Made by a program: the position numbers and the translations under genes. From NCBI RefSeq assembly GCF_027111355.2, contig NZ_CP114291.2, positions 2,418,001 through 2,482,000 of the forward strand: a DNA stretch of 64,000 bases, in the 5' to 3' direction. The notes under the pieces are model-generated. The model was given only the letters and a program-made list of their open reading frames with translations, was not told where the DNA came from and searched no databases. Below, piece after piece: positions 1 to 8,104 of the stretch (positions are counted from its first letter, which is position 1; the number at the start of each line of letters is the position of its first letter). The DNA comes from Flavobacterium eburneipallidum (GTDB lineage Bacteria; Bacteroidota; Bacteroidia; Flavobacteriales; Flavobacteriaceae).

Positions 1-10
1 CTTTTAAATT

Positions 11-793
11 ATGGCTGTAAATGTAATACGAAGAAAAGAGTTATACGAAATAATGCCCGAGGGTTTAGTAACTACTCATAAGTGGCTTATGGAAAATAAT
101 TTAAGCCGTCACGCAATAGATAATTTGGTAAAAAGCAATCAACTAGAATCTATCAGCAAAGGGGTTTATGTTAGAAATATCAGCAAAATAACTTGGCAAT
201 CCGTAGTTTTCTCCTTGCAATCAGTATTGAAATTAGATTTGGTTGTAGGTGGTTTAACAGCACTTGAAATACAGGGATTATCGCATTACTTATCACTTTC
301 AGAAAATAAAATAGTGCATTTATTTGGAAATGATCTATTGCCAGAATGGGTTACTAATTTAGATTTGAATATAAAATTTGTTAGACATACTACCAATAGT
401 TTATTTGTCGAAAATAAAGAAAACAAACAATTACATCCTTTTACATCAGAAAGAAATTGGGATAATGACAATAGAAAATTAATACTATCTATCCCAGAAA
501 GAGCCTATCTCGAAGTATTATTAGACGTACCGCAAAAAACAACTTTTGAACACGCAGACCAATTAATGCAAGGGCTAACAACATTGTCCCCTAGAAATCT
601 CCAAAAAGTGCTGGAATGCTGTCAAAATGTAAAGGTAAAACGACTTTTCTTTTGGTTTGCAGACCGCCAAAATTATGTTTGGTTGGGTAAAATAAATCGA
701 GAAAGTATAACATTGGGTTCTGGAAACAGAATGCTCATAAAAGGCGGAAAATTAGATACTAAATATAAAATAACAGTTCCTGAATGGCTTTAG
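11..793 (+). CDS. abiEi: AbiEi-family antitoxin (type IV toxin-antitoxin)
   Basis: This 260-aa protein is the likely antitoxin and transcriptional autorepressor of an AbiE pair. The N-terminal 60 residues look like the winged-helix part of AbiEi proteins (short helices, then a segment around SKGVYVR). The middle segment around VGGLTALEIQGLSHYL matches the AbiEi antitoxin body. The gene overlaps the following nucleotidyltransferase gene by 10 nt, the usual arrangement of abiEi-abiEii operons. The start is the ATG ten bases from the window edge, so the promoter and any operator lie almost entirely outside the window. In the family, the antitoxin does not bind the toxin but antagonises its effect and represses the operon. 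That role is inferred here from family membership and synteny. Confidence 0.85.
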   Translation: MAVNVIRRKELYEIMPEGLVTTHKWLMENNLSRHAIDNLVKSNQLESISKGVYVRNISKITWQSVVFSLQSVLKLDLVVGGLTALEIQGLSHYLSLSENKIVHLFGNDLLPEWVTNLDLNIKFVRHTTNSLFVENKENKQLHPFTSERNWDNDNRKLILSIPERAYLEVLLDVPQKTTFEHADQLMQGLTTLSPRNLQKVLECCQNVKVKRLFFWFADRQNYVWLGKINRESITLGSGNRMLIKGGKLDTKYKITVPEWL

Positions 794-1755
794 ACGCAAA
801 CAATATATACCGCAAACAGGTACAACTTTTAGTCCGTGTTTTACCGTTAGTGGATACTGAAAAATGTTTTGCATTAAAAGGTGGAACAGCAATTAATTTG
901 TTTTACAGAGCTTTGCCTCGACTTTCTATTGACATTGATTTACTATACATTCCGATGGATGATCGAGATACAGCATTACTAAATATTAGAGAAGCTTTAT
1001 CAAGAATAAGCAAATTGATACAACAAAAAATACCTGGAACCAAAGTACAAAACACACACGACCAAAGCGATGCACTACGCTTAATTGTAAGTCAAGATGA
1101 AATTCGCATCAAAGTAGAATTATCGCCAGTAATCAGAGGAACTGTTTTTTCAGAAGTTAGAATGGAAGTTGTTGAAGAAGTGGAAAGAGAATTTGGATAT
1201 GTAGAAATGCAAGTAGCATCGCTTCCAGATTTATATGCGGGTAAATTATGTGCGGCTTTAGACAGACAACATCCAAGAGATTTATTTGATGTAAAATTTC
1301 TTCTCGAAAACGAAGGTTTAACAGATAATTTACGAAAAACATTCTTAATATTTCTAATAAGTCATCAACGACCAATGTCAGAACTGTTGGCACCAAATCG
1401 AAAAGATATTAGCGAAATCTACGAAACCGAGTTCAAACAAATGGCTGAAGTTGATGTACCTTTAGAACAATTGGAAGAAGCTAGAGAAAATCTAATTTAT
1501 CAAATCAATTCACAAATGACAGAGAATGAAAAGAAATTTCTTTTGTCTTTCAAAAACAAAACTCCTGATTGGAATTTACTAGAAATGGAAAATATTACAG
1601 TAATTGCTAATCTTCCTTCGGTACTTTGGAAAATGATAAATCTTGAAAAAATGCCAACTCATAAGCACAAAGAAGCGTATGATAAATTGCAAAATATACT
1701 ATATACTATATCCAATACAACAAAAATACCCTTTAAAGCATATCCCAAATTCTAA
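784..1755 (+). CDS. abiEii: AbiEii-family nucleotidyltransferase toxin
   Basis: This 323-aa protein belongs to the AbiEii/AbiGii toxin family of DNA polymerase beta-like nucleotidyltransferases. Known members act by modifying tRNA and give abortive phage defence or plasmid stabilisation. The catalytic signature is visible: LKGGTAINLF (GGT at residues 33-35), then two acidic residues in SIDIDL (D50, D52). A later conserved segment, KLCAALDRQHPRDLFD, matches the third family motif. It is translationally coupled to the upstream antitoxin by a 10-nt overlap. The length is typical and there is no sign of damage, so the pair is probably functional. It converges with the DUF5107 gene, with a hairpin between them. 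Confidence 0.88.
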   Translation: MALDANNIYRKQVQLLVRVLPLVDTEKCFALKGGTAINLFYRALPRLSIDIDLLYIPMDDRDTALLNIREALSRISKLIQQKIPGTKVQNTHDQSDALRLIVSQDEIRIKVELSPVIRGTVFSEVRMEVVEEVEREFGYVEMQVASLPDLYAGKLCAALDRQHPRDLFDVKFLLENEGLTDNLRKTFLIFLISHQRPMSELLAPNRKDISEIYETEFKQMAEVDVPLEQLEEARENLIYQINSQMTENEKKFLLSFKNKTPDWNLLEMENITVIANLPSVLWKMINLEKMPTHKHKEAYDKLQNILYTISNTTKIPFKAYPKF

Positions 1756-1782
1756 ATGATAAAAAAAACGCTACCTTTTGAC

Positions 1783-1817
1783 GCAAGATAAACCCCATAA
1801 TTTGAGGTTTATCTTGC
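1783..1817. terminator. Hairpin between convergent abiEii and DUF5107 genes
   Basis: A perfect 12-bp inverted repeat (gcaagataaacc at 1783-1794, ggtttatcttgc at 1806-1817) with an 11-nt loop sits between two convergent genes. It has no clear T-tract on either side, so it may be a weak bidirectional terminator or only a repeat. Confidence 0.45.
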
Positions 1818-1841
1818 AACGATTGGTAATATAATTAAGAA

Positions 1842-3815
1842 TTAATTTTGGGACATCATTACTTCGTTTCTGTTTAATTTTCTTAAAATAGAAGCTTTTA
1901 ATTGACGACCTTTATGATTGTGCCAATTCCTAACCAAACAGGATTCTATGCGTTCCAATGCTTCTGACCATTCTCCTTTTATGCTATCAATTTGGGCTAG
2001 AGCATAAAAAGCTGCATCTTGCCAAGCCGCATTCCAAGTGGACTTGAATAATGATTTATAGGCATCTTCCAATTTGCCTTGCATTTTCAAACAAAACCCT
2101 AAATTGTAGTGAGGCTCACCATCATAAGGATTTGGACTACGTTCTGTTAAAGTTTCAATTGCGGTATTAAAATAGCCTTCAGCTTCTTTAAACTGTCCTC
2201 GTCTCATAGCCAATAATCCTAACGCATTATTGCAACGCATGTCTTTTGGTTCTCTTCTTAAAGCCTCCAAATAATAATCCATAGGATTGTAGGTAGCATG
2301 ACGGTATTGCTCTAGATGCAAACCTGTTAAAAACAATTGTTCAATAGACAAAATATCTTTTGGCTCCAGAGCAGCTTTTGCTGGATCTGGAACTGGTTTT
2401 AATTCTGGATTTTCTTCTTGATATTCAACAAGTATCTTCCCTTCCGCTGTATAGATCGAAAAAATCAAATTCTCCGATAATCTATTTCCAATCGAAACGC
2501 TATTTTTATACGGATTTAACGGTGAAATCGTGATTTCATCTTGAAATAACACAAGTCCTTCATTGTCTTTGAGTACTAATTTTAAATTTTCGAAAAGACT
2601 GGTTGTGTATAAAACTAAATTGGCATTGTCACCCTCAACTTCAATATTGATCATTGCATCCTTGGTAGCATTTTTTACATAGCCCACTTCGGCATAAGGC
2701 ATAAAATACTGTACCCAAGATTTTTCCTCATAGGCTTGCAACCAAGAAAAATCAGGCTGGTTATCTGTAAAAACACCCGTCATCAATTCGATATAAGGTC
2801 CGTCAACATCTGTTAAATTTCTATCCCATGCAAGTCCAAAATCTCCATTACCCCATGTCCATTGTTTTTTTCCTGGTGATACATGATGGTTTGCAACGTG
2901 AAGCAAACCTGCTTGAACATTATCCTCATAACCTCCAACAAAATTATATTTGGAGGAAACAGCCGTGTAAGATGTAGGGACAGGAATGTTTTTGTACTTG
3001 GAGATGTCCACCCCAGCTGAATAGTCTTGCTTATAATATTCTCCTGTTGCGATTGGAAATTTTGAAACATCTCGTTTCCCGTGATCAAAAACAGCATTGA
3101 CATCTGGAGGAAATACGGACTTGTAGCTTTCATTAACCACAACTGCTGGATTTGCCCACCACAAAAAAGTTTGATGAAAAGCTGTTCTATTGTACACTTT
3201 TACTTTTATCTCAATATACGCTTTGTCAGGGTGTAAAGTAAATCCTTGCATTCCTTTGGTTCTAAACATGCGCTCTACTTCATTGCACCAAACTGTTTTA
3301 CTTCCATCTGTATTTTCTTCAATACTATAATCAGTTGGAAGAAAGGTACTTGGTCGATGGTGTTGTGGCCAATTAAACTCAATTCCTCCAGAAATCCAAG
3401 GACCTGTAAGTCCAACAAGAGCTGGCTTTATTACTTGATTATAATAAACAAAATGACATTGCTTTACCTTGTCATAAGCCATGTGGATACGACCGCCCAA
3501 TTCAGGCAATATCATGATTTTTATGTATTTATTTTCTAGGAATAAAGCATGATAGGATTGATCTACCTTGACATCCGATATTTTTTCTACAACAGGATAA
3601 GGATATACAGCACCAGAACTTCCTTGATAAACTCGTTTTTCAAGGAAAATTGGATTTTTTTCCTCTTCCCCTATTTGGTAAGTTGGCAATAATACATCTT
3701 CTGCCCACACACGAACAACACCATCTTCATGTACAGTGGATTGTATTAAATAAGAAGTTATCTTTTCGTCTTTAAAATTTTCGGTCAAGGGCATTATTAC
3801 GTCTTGTGTTTTCAT
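1842..3815 (-). CDS. DUF5107 domain protein with TPR repeats, probably C-terminally truncated
   Basis: This 657-aa cytoplasmic protein has no signal peptide. Residues about 30-380 form a DUF5107 domain, a beta-rich fold of the galactose mutarotase type found in carbohydrate-related clusters; recognisable parts are PELGGRIHMAYD and GGIEFNWPQHH. From about residue 500 there are TPR-like helical repeats (NALGLLAMRRGQFKEAEGYF, then EPHYNLGFCLKMQGKLEDAY). From memory, many DUF5107-TPR relatives are around 1,100 residues, so this copy seems to lack its C-terminal third. The reading frame ends 87 bp from the convergent AbiE toxin gene. Upstream lies a wrecked sugar transporter gene in the same orientation, so the whole cluster looks degraded. 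A role in sugar metabolism is inferred from context only. Confidence 0.72.
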   Translation of the reverse strand: MKTQDVIMPLTENFKDEKITSYLIQSTVHEDGVVRVWAEDVLLPTYQIGEEEKNPIFLEKRVYQGSSGAVYPYPVVEKISDVKVDQSYHALFLENKYIKIMILPELGGRIHMAYDKVKQCHFVYYNQVIKPALVGLTGPWISGGIEFNWPQHHRPSTFLPTDYSIEENTDGSKTVWCNEVERMFRTKGMQGFTLHPDKAYIEIKVKVYNRTAFHQTFLWWANPAVVVNESYKSVFPPDVNAVFDHGKRDVSKFPIATGEYYKQDYSAGVDISKYKNIPVPTSYTAVSSKYNFVGGYEDNVQAGLLHVANHHVSPGKKQWTWGNGDFGLAWDRNLTDVDGPYIELMTGVFTDNQPDFSWLQAYEEKSWVQYFMPYAEVGYVKNATKDAMINIEVEGDNANLVLYTTSLFENLKLVLKDNEGLVLFQDEITISPLNPYKNSVSIGNRLSENLIFSIYTAEGKILVEYQEENPELKPVPDPAKAALEPKDILSIEQLFLTGLHLEQYRHATYNPMDYYLEALRREPKDMRCNNALGLLAMRRGQFKEAEGYFNTAIETLTERSPNPYDGEPHYNLGFCLKMQGKLEDAYKSLFKSTWNAAWQDAAFYALAQIDSIKGEWSEALERIESCLVRNWHNHKGRQLKASILRKLNRNEVMMSQN

Positions 3816-3880
3816 TATTTTATATTTTAACAGTATTCGATGGAGTTCAATTCAAAGTTTTTTTTTAATTTAATACTGTA

Positions 3881-4716
3881 TTATTTTGTCAATTCGTTTT
3901 CTATTTTTTCTAATGATTTTCCTTTTGTTTCTGACAAATAACCCCTTAAAAAGAGATACCCCTGAATACAAACAATACAATAAACCTAAAATGTTCCGTA
4001 AGCTCCTAAACTGCTATTTAGCAATTGAAAGGTGTAAGTAAGTACAAAACAGGTCGTCCAAAGCGCAAAAGTTGAAACTGTCATTGCCAATACACGAACT
4101 ATAGTTGGAAATATTTCAGACAAAACCATCCAAGTTATTGGAGCAAGTGTCATGGCGTAACAAGCAATGGCTGCAATAACAAGTATTAAAACAACTAGAC
4201 CAGTCACTTCAAAATAATAACAAGCTACTAACAAGGCATAAATACAATCCAATCAATCCAAAAACATGAGTGCCCTTCTTCTCAATTTGTCAACTAAATA
4301 CATCCCAGCAAATGTGAATATCAAATTAGTCAAGCCAGTGATAACAATATTGAACAGGATATCTGTTACTCCACACCCTGCAGCCGAAAAAATTTCTTGG
4401 GCATAATTGAAGATTACATTAATACCTTACCATTGTTGAAAAACAGCTGTAAAAATTCCCAACAACATATTTTTTGACATTTTACCTTAAACAATAATTT
4501 ATAGTCTACTTTTTCATTTACATCACCTGTACAACAGCCCAAAATAGCACAGCTCATTACCCAACCTTGCATTGAAGGAGAATTTGTTACATTAAAGAAA
4601 ACTTCATAAAATGGTTTGGCTCCTCTAATAACAACCCAGTCGTATTCAAACAATAAACCACCCATGGCCGAAACCAATGCAATGAAAAGCAAATAAGAAG
4701 AATTGTATTTGTACAT
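3881..4716 (-). pseudogene. MFS sugar porter (XylE-like) pseudogene
   Basis: This is the remains of a 12-TM major facilitator sugar/H+ symporter. The N-terminal piece starts at the ATG at 4714-4716 and reads FIALVSAMGGLLFEYDWVVI, a diagnostic first TM of sugar porters. The central piece (about 4255-4450) reads FQQW-stop-GINVIFNYAQEIF and then LVDKLRRRALMF. The C-terminal piece reads APITWMVLSEIFPT and ends ETKGKSLEKIENELTK before the TAA at 3881. The pieces are joined only by crossing in-frame stops and frameshifts. The coding length left (about 280 codons against a usual 440-480) shows that a large central part, about TM3-TM6, has been deleted. It lies 65 bp upstream of the DUF5107 gene and was probably its operon partner. 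Confidence 0.88.
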
Positions 4717-5282
4717 GTATATTATAATTGATTTAACTAACACAAAAGTATATACATCGCAAAGCCTACAAAATGTAAAATCCATATAAAAGATGTATAA
4801 AATCACGATTTTGATAAATATTTTATCATAATGAAAAATAAAAATGATTATTTTTGCATTACACATTTTTTTTAATAAAAAAATGTGTGAAATAGATATT
4901 GTAATCAATAAATCTACTAGTGTTATTAATTACTTATGAAACATTAGGTAATAAAAACAGGAATAATACATAAAATATAAAACCCAACAACACCACTAAT
5001 AAACTGACTTAAAGACTATTAAACAAGAGGGATTAAATCACAAATTATTTACATTAATAATTAATTTTTTAAAAATTAATTGATCACCAATTAGGTATTT
5101 TGATAATTTTGGATTAGTTTTTTTAATATTTCAATTTATTTGAAACATTCAACACAAATACATTTGAATTAAAAATTAAAACAACCTCTTTTCAAATAAT
5201 GTACTATTTGATTATTTTATACATTTAACCCCAAATCAATTCTTCTTGGATTTTTTTTTAAATTTTAATATATCAATGATAA
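4717..5282. other. Intergenic region between MFS pseudogene and AraC gene, with palindrome
   Basis: This is about 565 bp of very AT-rich sequence between divergent genes, and I see no coding content. It contains a near-perfect palindrome at 4861-4888 (arms acacattttttt and aaaaaaatgtgt with a 4-nt centre). That could be an operator or a cruciform-prone repeat. The region presumably held the promoters of the AraC regulator and of the decayed sugar cluster. Confidence 0.5.
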
Positions 5283-6167
5283 ATGGAAAAAATAGCCGAT
5301 GGTTTTAAAGGAGAAAGAGCAATAGTTGTTCCTTACAGTATACGCCATTTCCAATCTGAAAATCAACTTACAAATACATTCTTCATCACACATATTGGTT
5401 ATTATCCAAATGCTAAACACCATTTTAGAAAACGTTCAAAAGGAGCATTGGAAAACATTCTTATTTATTGTGAAAACGGAAAAGGATTTATAACCATAGA
5501 AGACGAAAAATTTGCACTATCCAAAAATGAAGTTTTCATAATTCCGGCAAATAAGACTCATAGTTATGAAGCAGAAGCGTCTAATCCATGGAGTATCTAT
5601 TGGATTCATTTCAAAGGAACAAATACGCCTTTTTATTCCTCCATTTTTGAAAAAATAATTAACCTCGATGACAAAAGGTTATCAGATAGACTAGACCTTT
5701 TCGAAGAAATTTATCAAAATTTAGAAATGGGTTTCTATTCTGATAATATAGAGTATTCAAGTGCTTGCTTTCAACATTTTTTAGCCAGCATAAAATATGT
5801 AGATCAATTTTTAAAAACTAAAACTGTCGACGAAGACACTTTAGATGTGATACATAAAAGCATTATTTTTATGAAAAATAATTTGACCAACAAAATAACG
5901 CTCCAACAAATTGCACAGCATGTAGGTTTTTCAAGTTCCCATTTTGGAACTTTGTTTTTGGAGAAAACATCATTCACTCCTATGGAATATTACAATCAAT
6001 TAAAAGTGCAGAAATCATGCTCTTTATTACAATTTACCACTATGAAGATCAAAGAAATTGCTTATCATCTGTGTTATTACGACCCATTCCATTTTTCAAA
6101 GTCTTTTCACTCGGTAATGGAAATATCACCGCGAGAATATCGCTTTAGATATAAAGTTAAAGGTTGA
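5283..6167 (+). CDS. AraC family transcriptional regulator
   Basis: This 294-aa regulator has an N-terminal cupin-like AraC ligand-binding domain (about residues 30-170; AENILIYCENGKGFITIEDE and PANKTHSYEAE mark the beta-barrel). The C-terminal double helix-turn-helix domain covers about 190-290, with LQQIAQHVGFSSSHFGTLF as the first HTH and IKEIAYHLCYYDPFHFSKSF followed by SPREYR as the second. This is the arrangement of sugar-responsive activators such as AraC and RhaS. It is divergent from the wrecked sugar porter/DUF5107 pair and was probably its activator. The reading frame is intact although the putative target genes are not. The ligand is unknown. Confidence 0.88.
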   Translation: MEKIADGFKGERAIVVPYSIRHFQSENQLTNTFFITHIGYYPNAKHHFRKRSKGALENILIYCENGKGFITIEDEKFALSKNEVFIIPANKTHSYEAEASNPWSIYWIHFKGTNTPFYSSIFEKIINLDDKRLSDRLDLFEEIYQNLEMGFYSDNIEYSSACFQHFLASIKYVDQFLKTKTVDEDTLDVIHKSIIFMKNNLTNKITLQQIAQHVGFSSSHFGTLFLEKTSFTPMEYYNQLKVQKSCSLLQFTTMKIKEIAYHLCYYDPFHFSKSFHSVMEISPREYRFRYKVKG

Positions 6168-6467
6168 TTAGATGAGTTGTAGCAAGTGATTTAAGATTAA
6201 AACAAAAATCTCCAATCTTAATAGTAGTGCTAAAAAATTAGTATCGATTATTAGAAAAAGAGGTTTAATAAATTGAATCTATTCCAAAACAAATGGTAAC
6301 TTTTTTAGAACGTATCTTTTATTCACTCTAAATCCTCTATAAAATAATCCAAGTACTCACTAGTGTCCACTAAAGATTAAGAGATGTTCTTTTAAATTAT
6401 TGTAAATCTAACGTGTTTTTGATAGATGTGGATACACAAACTAGCAACTTGAATTAATTATTCTCAA
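6168..6467. other. Non-coding stretch, nothing recognised
   Basis: This is a 300-bp AT-rich gap between the convergent AraC regulator and the small membrane protein gene. I see no ORF with family resemblance, no tRNA and no strong terminator hairpin. Confidence 0.5.
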
Positions 6468-6944
6468 TTAATTTTCATCTTCTGAACCTGTATTTTGGAT
6501 TGTATTTACTCTTATTTCAGTGTGACGAATTTCTCCACCAGAAGTTCCTGTTTGTTGAGCAAAAAAAACACCTACTGCAGCTACTACAACAGCTAGATAA
6601 GAAACCATTTTAGCTTTAGAATTATTTTTATAAGTCAAAAACAAACCCAATACCGAAATTAATCCCAAAGCATATAAAACTAGTGCTAATTTTTCGGCGA
6701 TTTCTTCATGCTCATGGATGATTTTTTTACCAACAGAGGGCATATTTTCAACCAGTTCTTCTGCTCCTTCTCCAGTCGCCATGCTGAATACTGCAAAAAT
6801 TGCTCCTACAATAAATACAGCATAAGCAGTGTTTTTAACTGAATTGTTTTTCAGAATCATTCCTGCAATTAAAATTCCTAGTCCCAAAATTGTCCCGATA
6901 ATAGGAAAATGGTTTACTACCATGTGTAAGTGTGCGTCGTTCAT
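6468..6944 (-). CDS. Small four-TM membrane protein, DUF2231-like
   Basis: This 158-aa inner-membrane protein has four predicted TM segments: about residues 9-30, 37-58, 85-104 and 112-130. The start, NDAHLHMVVNHFPIIGTIL, with two His residues before the first TM, resembles the HxHxxxVHFPI start of DUF2231 proteins. A His/Glu-rich loop (IIHEHEEIAEKL) lies before TM3. It is the last gene of the RND efflux operon, 31 bp after the adaptor gene. A part in metal or redox handling is suggested by that position only. The biochemical function is unknown. Confidence 0.68.
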   Translation of the reverse strand: MNDAHLHMVVNHFPIIGTILGLGILIAGMILKNNSVKNTAYAVFIVGAIFAVFSMATGEGAEELVENMPSVGKKIIHEHEEIAEKLALVLYALGLISVLGLFLTYKNNSKAKMVSYLAVVVAAVGVFFAQQTGTSGGEIRHTEIRVNTIQNTGSEDEN

Positions 6945-6975
6945 AATTTCAATTGTTTAGTTATTTTTATAGATT

Positions 6976-8094
6976 TTATTCCGCCAAATCAAAAACACCT
7001 TTTACTAGTATTTTTGAAGAAGCATTAATTTGGTCGTTCGGCACAATTTCGACTCTGTTTTCAGACTTTTGACCAACAGTAACTGGTACTTTCTTAAATA
7101 AAAATTTGTTACTGTTTTTGTTATCTAATAAAAGTACGAAATTTTTGTTATTTTCAGGAATTAAAGCATCTTGAGGAATGGATAATCCTTTCTTTGAATT
7201 AATATTTATCTTGGCTTCTACAAACATTCCTGTGAGTAATTTTTGCTTGATGTTGTCGTCCAGATGCCCGTGAACATTGATGGTTCTGTCGTTGCCTTCA
7301 ATCGATTTTCCAACCAAATGCACTTCGGCTTCAAAAACTTCTTTGTTAGCTTCTGGAACGGTAAAAGTGATTTTTTGCCCTACTTTTACTTTTAAAATAT
7401 CTTTTTCAAAAACGGCTAATTCCAGATGCAAATGATTGGTATCTACAATTTCCAAAATTACATCCGAGGGCGCAACAGGCATTCCGACATTGGCATTCAT
7501 AATAACAATATCGCCAGTAATTGGGGCATAAATGGTAACAATTGAAGTCAATTTGCCACTTTCTACTTGGCTTGGATTGATGTTCAACAATTGCAATTTA
7601 GCTCTTAAACTTTGATACATTCCCAATGTTTTTCTGTAATCACTTTCGGCTTTGAGGTAATTTTTTTGGGAAGTTATTTTTTCGTCATAAAGTGTTTTTT
7701 GTCTTTCGAATTCCGATTTCAAGTATTTAATTTGCTCGGCTACTTCTAGATACTCTTTCTGAATATCAAGATATTCTGTGTTTTCCAAAGTTAAAAGTGC
7801 TTGACCTTTAGTCACTTTATCGCCAACCAAAAGTCGAGTAGCTTTAACGTATCCTCCAATAAACGAAGTTACTTTTGCTCTGTTTTGAGGCGGAACATCA
7901 ATTTTTCCAGAAGTATTTATAGTAACATCAAAATCCTGTTCAACGAGACTTGCTATTTCCATCCCCGATGATTGAAATTGAGCTGCCGTGACCGTAATTA
8001 AGCCGTTATCTTTGACTGTTGGTTCTTCGGTTTTGGCGTCTTTACAAGAAAACAAAAGCGAAGTTATGATGAGGGTAAATATTGTTTTTTTCAT
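6976..8094 (-). CDS. RND efflux periplasmic adaptor (CzcB/CusB-like membrane fusion protein)
   Basis: This 372-aa lipoprotein links the inner-membrane RND pump to the outer-membrane channel of a heavy-metal efflux system. A lipoprotein signal with lipobox SLLFSC places the acylated Cys at residue 17. A biotinyl-lipoyl-like hairpin half (IGGYVKATRLLVGDKVTKGQ) is followed by a coiled-coil helical hairpin at about 115-175. The second lipoyl half is at about 185-215 (YAPITGDIVIMNANVGMPV), and beta-barrel and membrane-proximal domains follow. It begins 10 bp after the pump gene and is presumably co-transcribed with it. I see no His-rich metal-binding N-terminus, so the metal cannot be read from this subunit. 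Confidence 0.9.
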   Translation of the reverse strand: MKKTIFTLIITSLLFSCKDAKTEEPTVKDNGLITVTAAQFQSSGMEIASLVEQDFDVTINTSGKIDVPPQNRAKVTSFIGGYVKATRLLVGDKVTKGQALLTLENTEYLDIQKEYLEVAEQIKYLKSEFERQKTLYDEKITSQKNYLKAESDYRKTLGMYQSLRAKLQLLNINPSQVESGKLTSIVTIYAPITGDIVIMNANVGMPVAPSDVILEIVDTNHLHLELAVFEKDILKVKVGQKITFTVPEANKEVFEAEVHLVGKSIEGNDRTINVHGHLDDNIKQKLLTGMFVEAKININSKKGLSIPQDALIPENNKNFVLLLDNKNSNKFLFKKVPVTVGQKSENRVEIVPNDQINASSKILVKGVFDLAE

Positions 8095-8104
8095 TGTTAA
8101 GATG

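Noticed and set aside
1783..1817. Attachment site at the AbiE boundary
   Set aside because: The sequence is an inverted repeat suited to a hairpin. No second copy was found in the window, so an att site is unsupported.
4717..4908. N-terminal extension of the sugar porter remnant
   Set aside because: The extension translates AT-rich intergenic sequence. The family start is the ATG at 4714-4716 just before the first TM.
6360..6450. Possible insertion-sequence end (CACTAGTGTCCACTAAAG) in the gap after the AraC gene
   Set aside because: It has no matching partner end, no transposase fragment and no target duplication that I could see.
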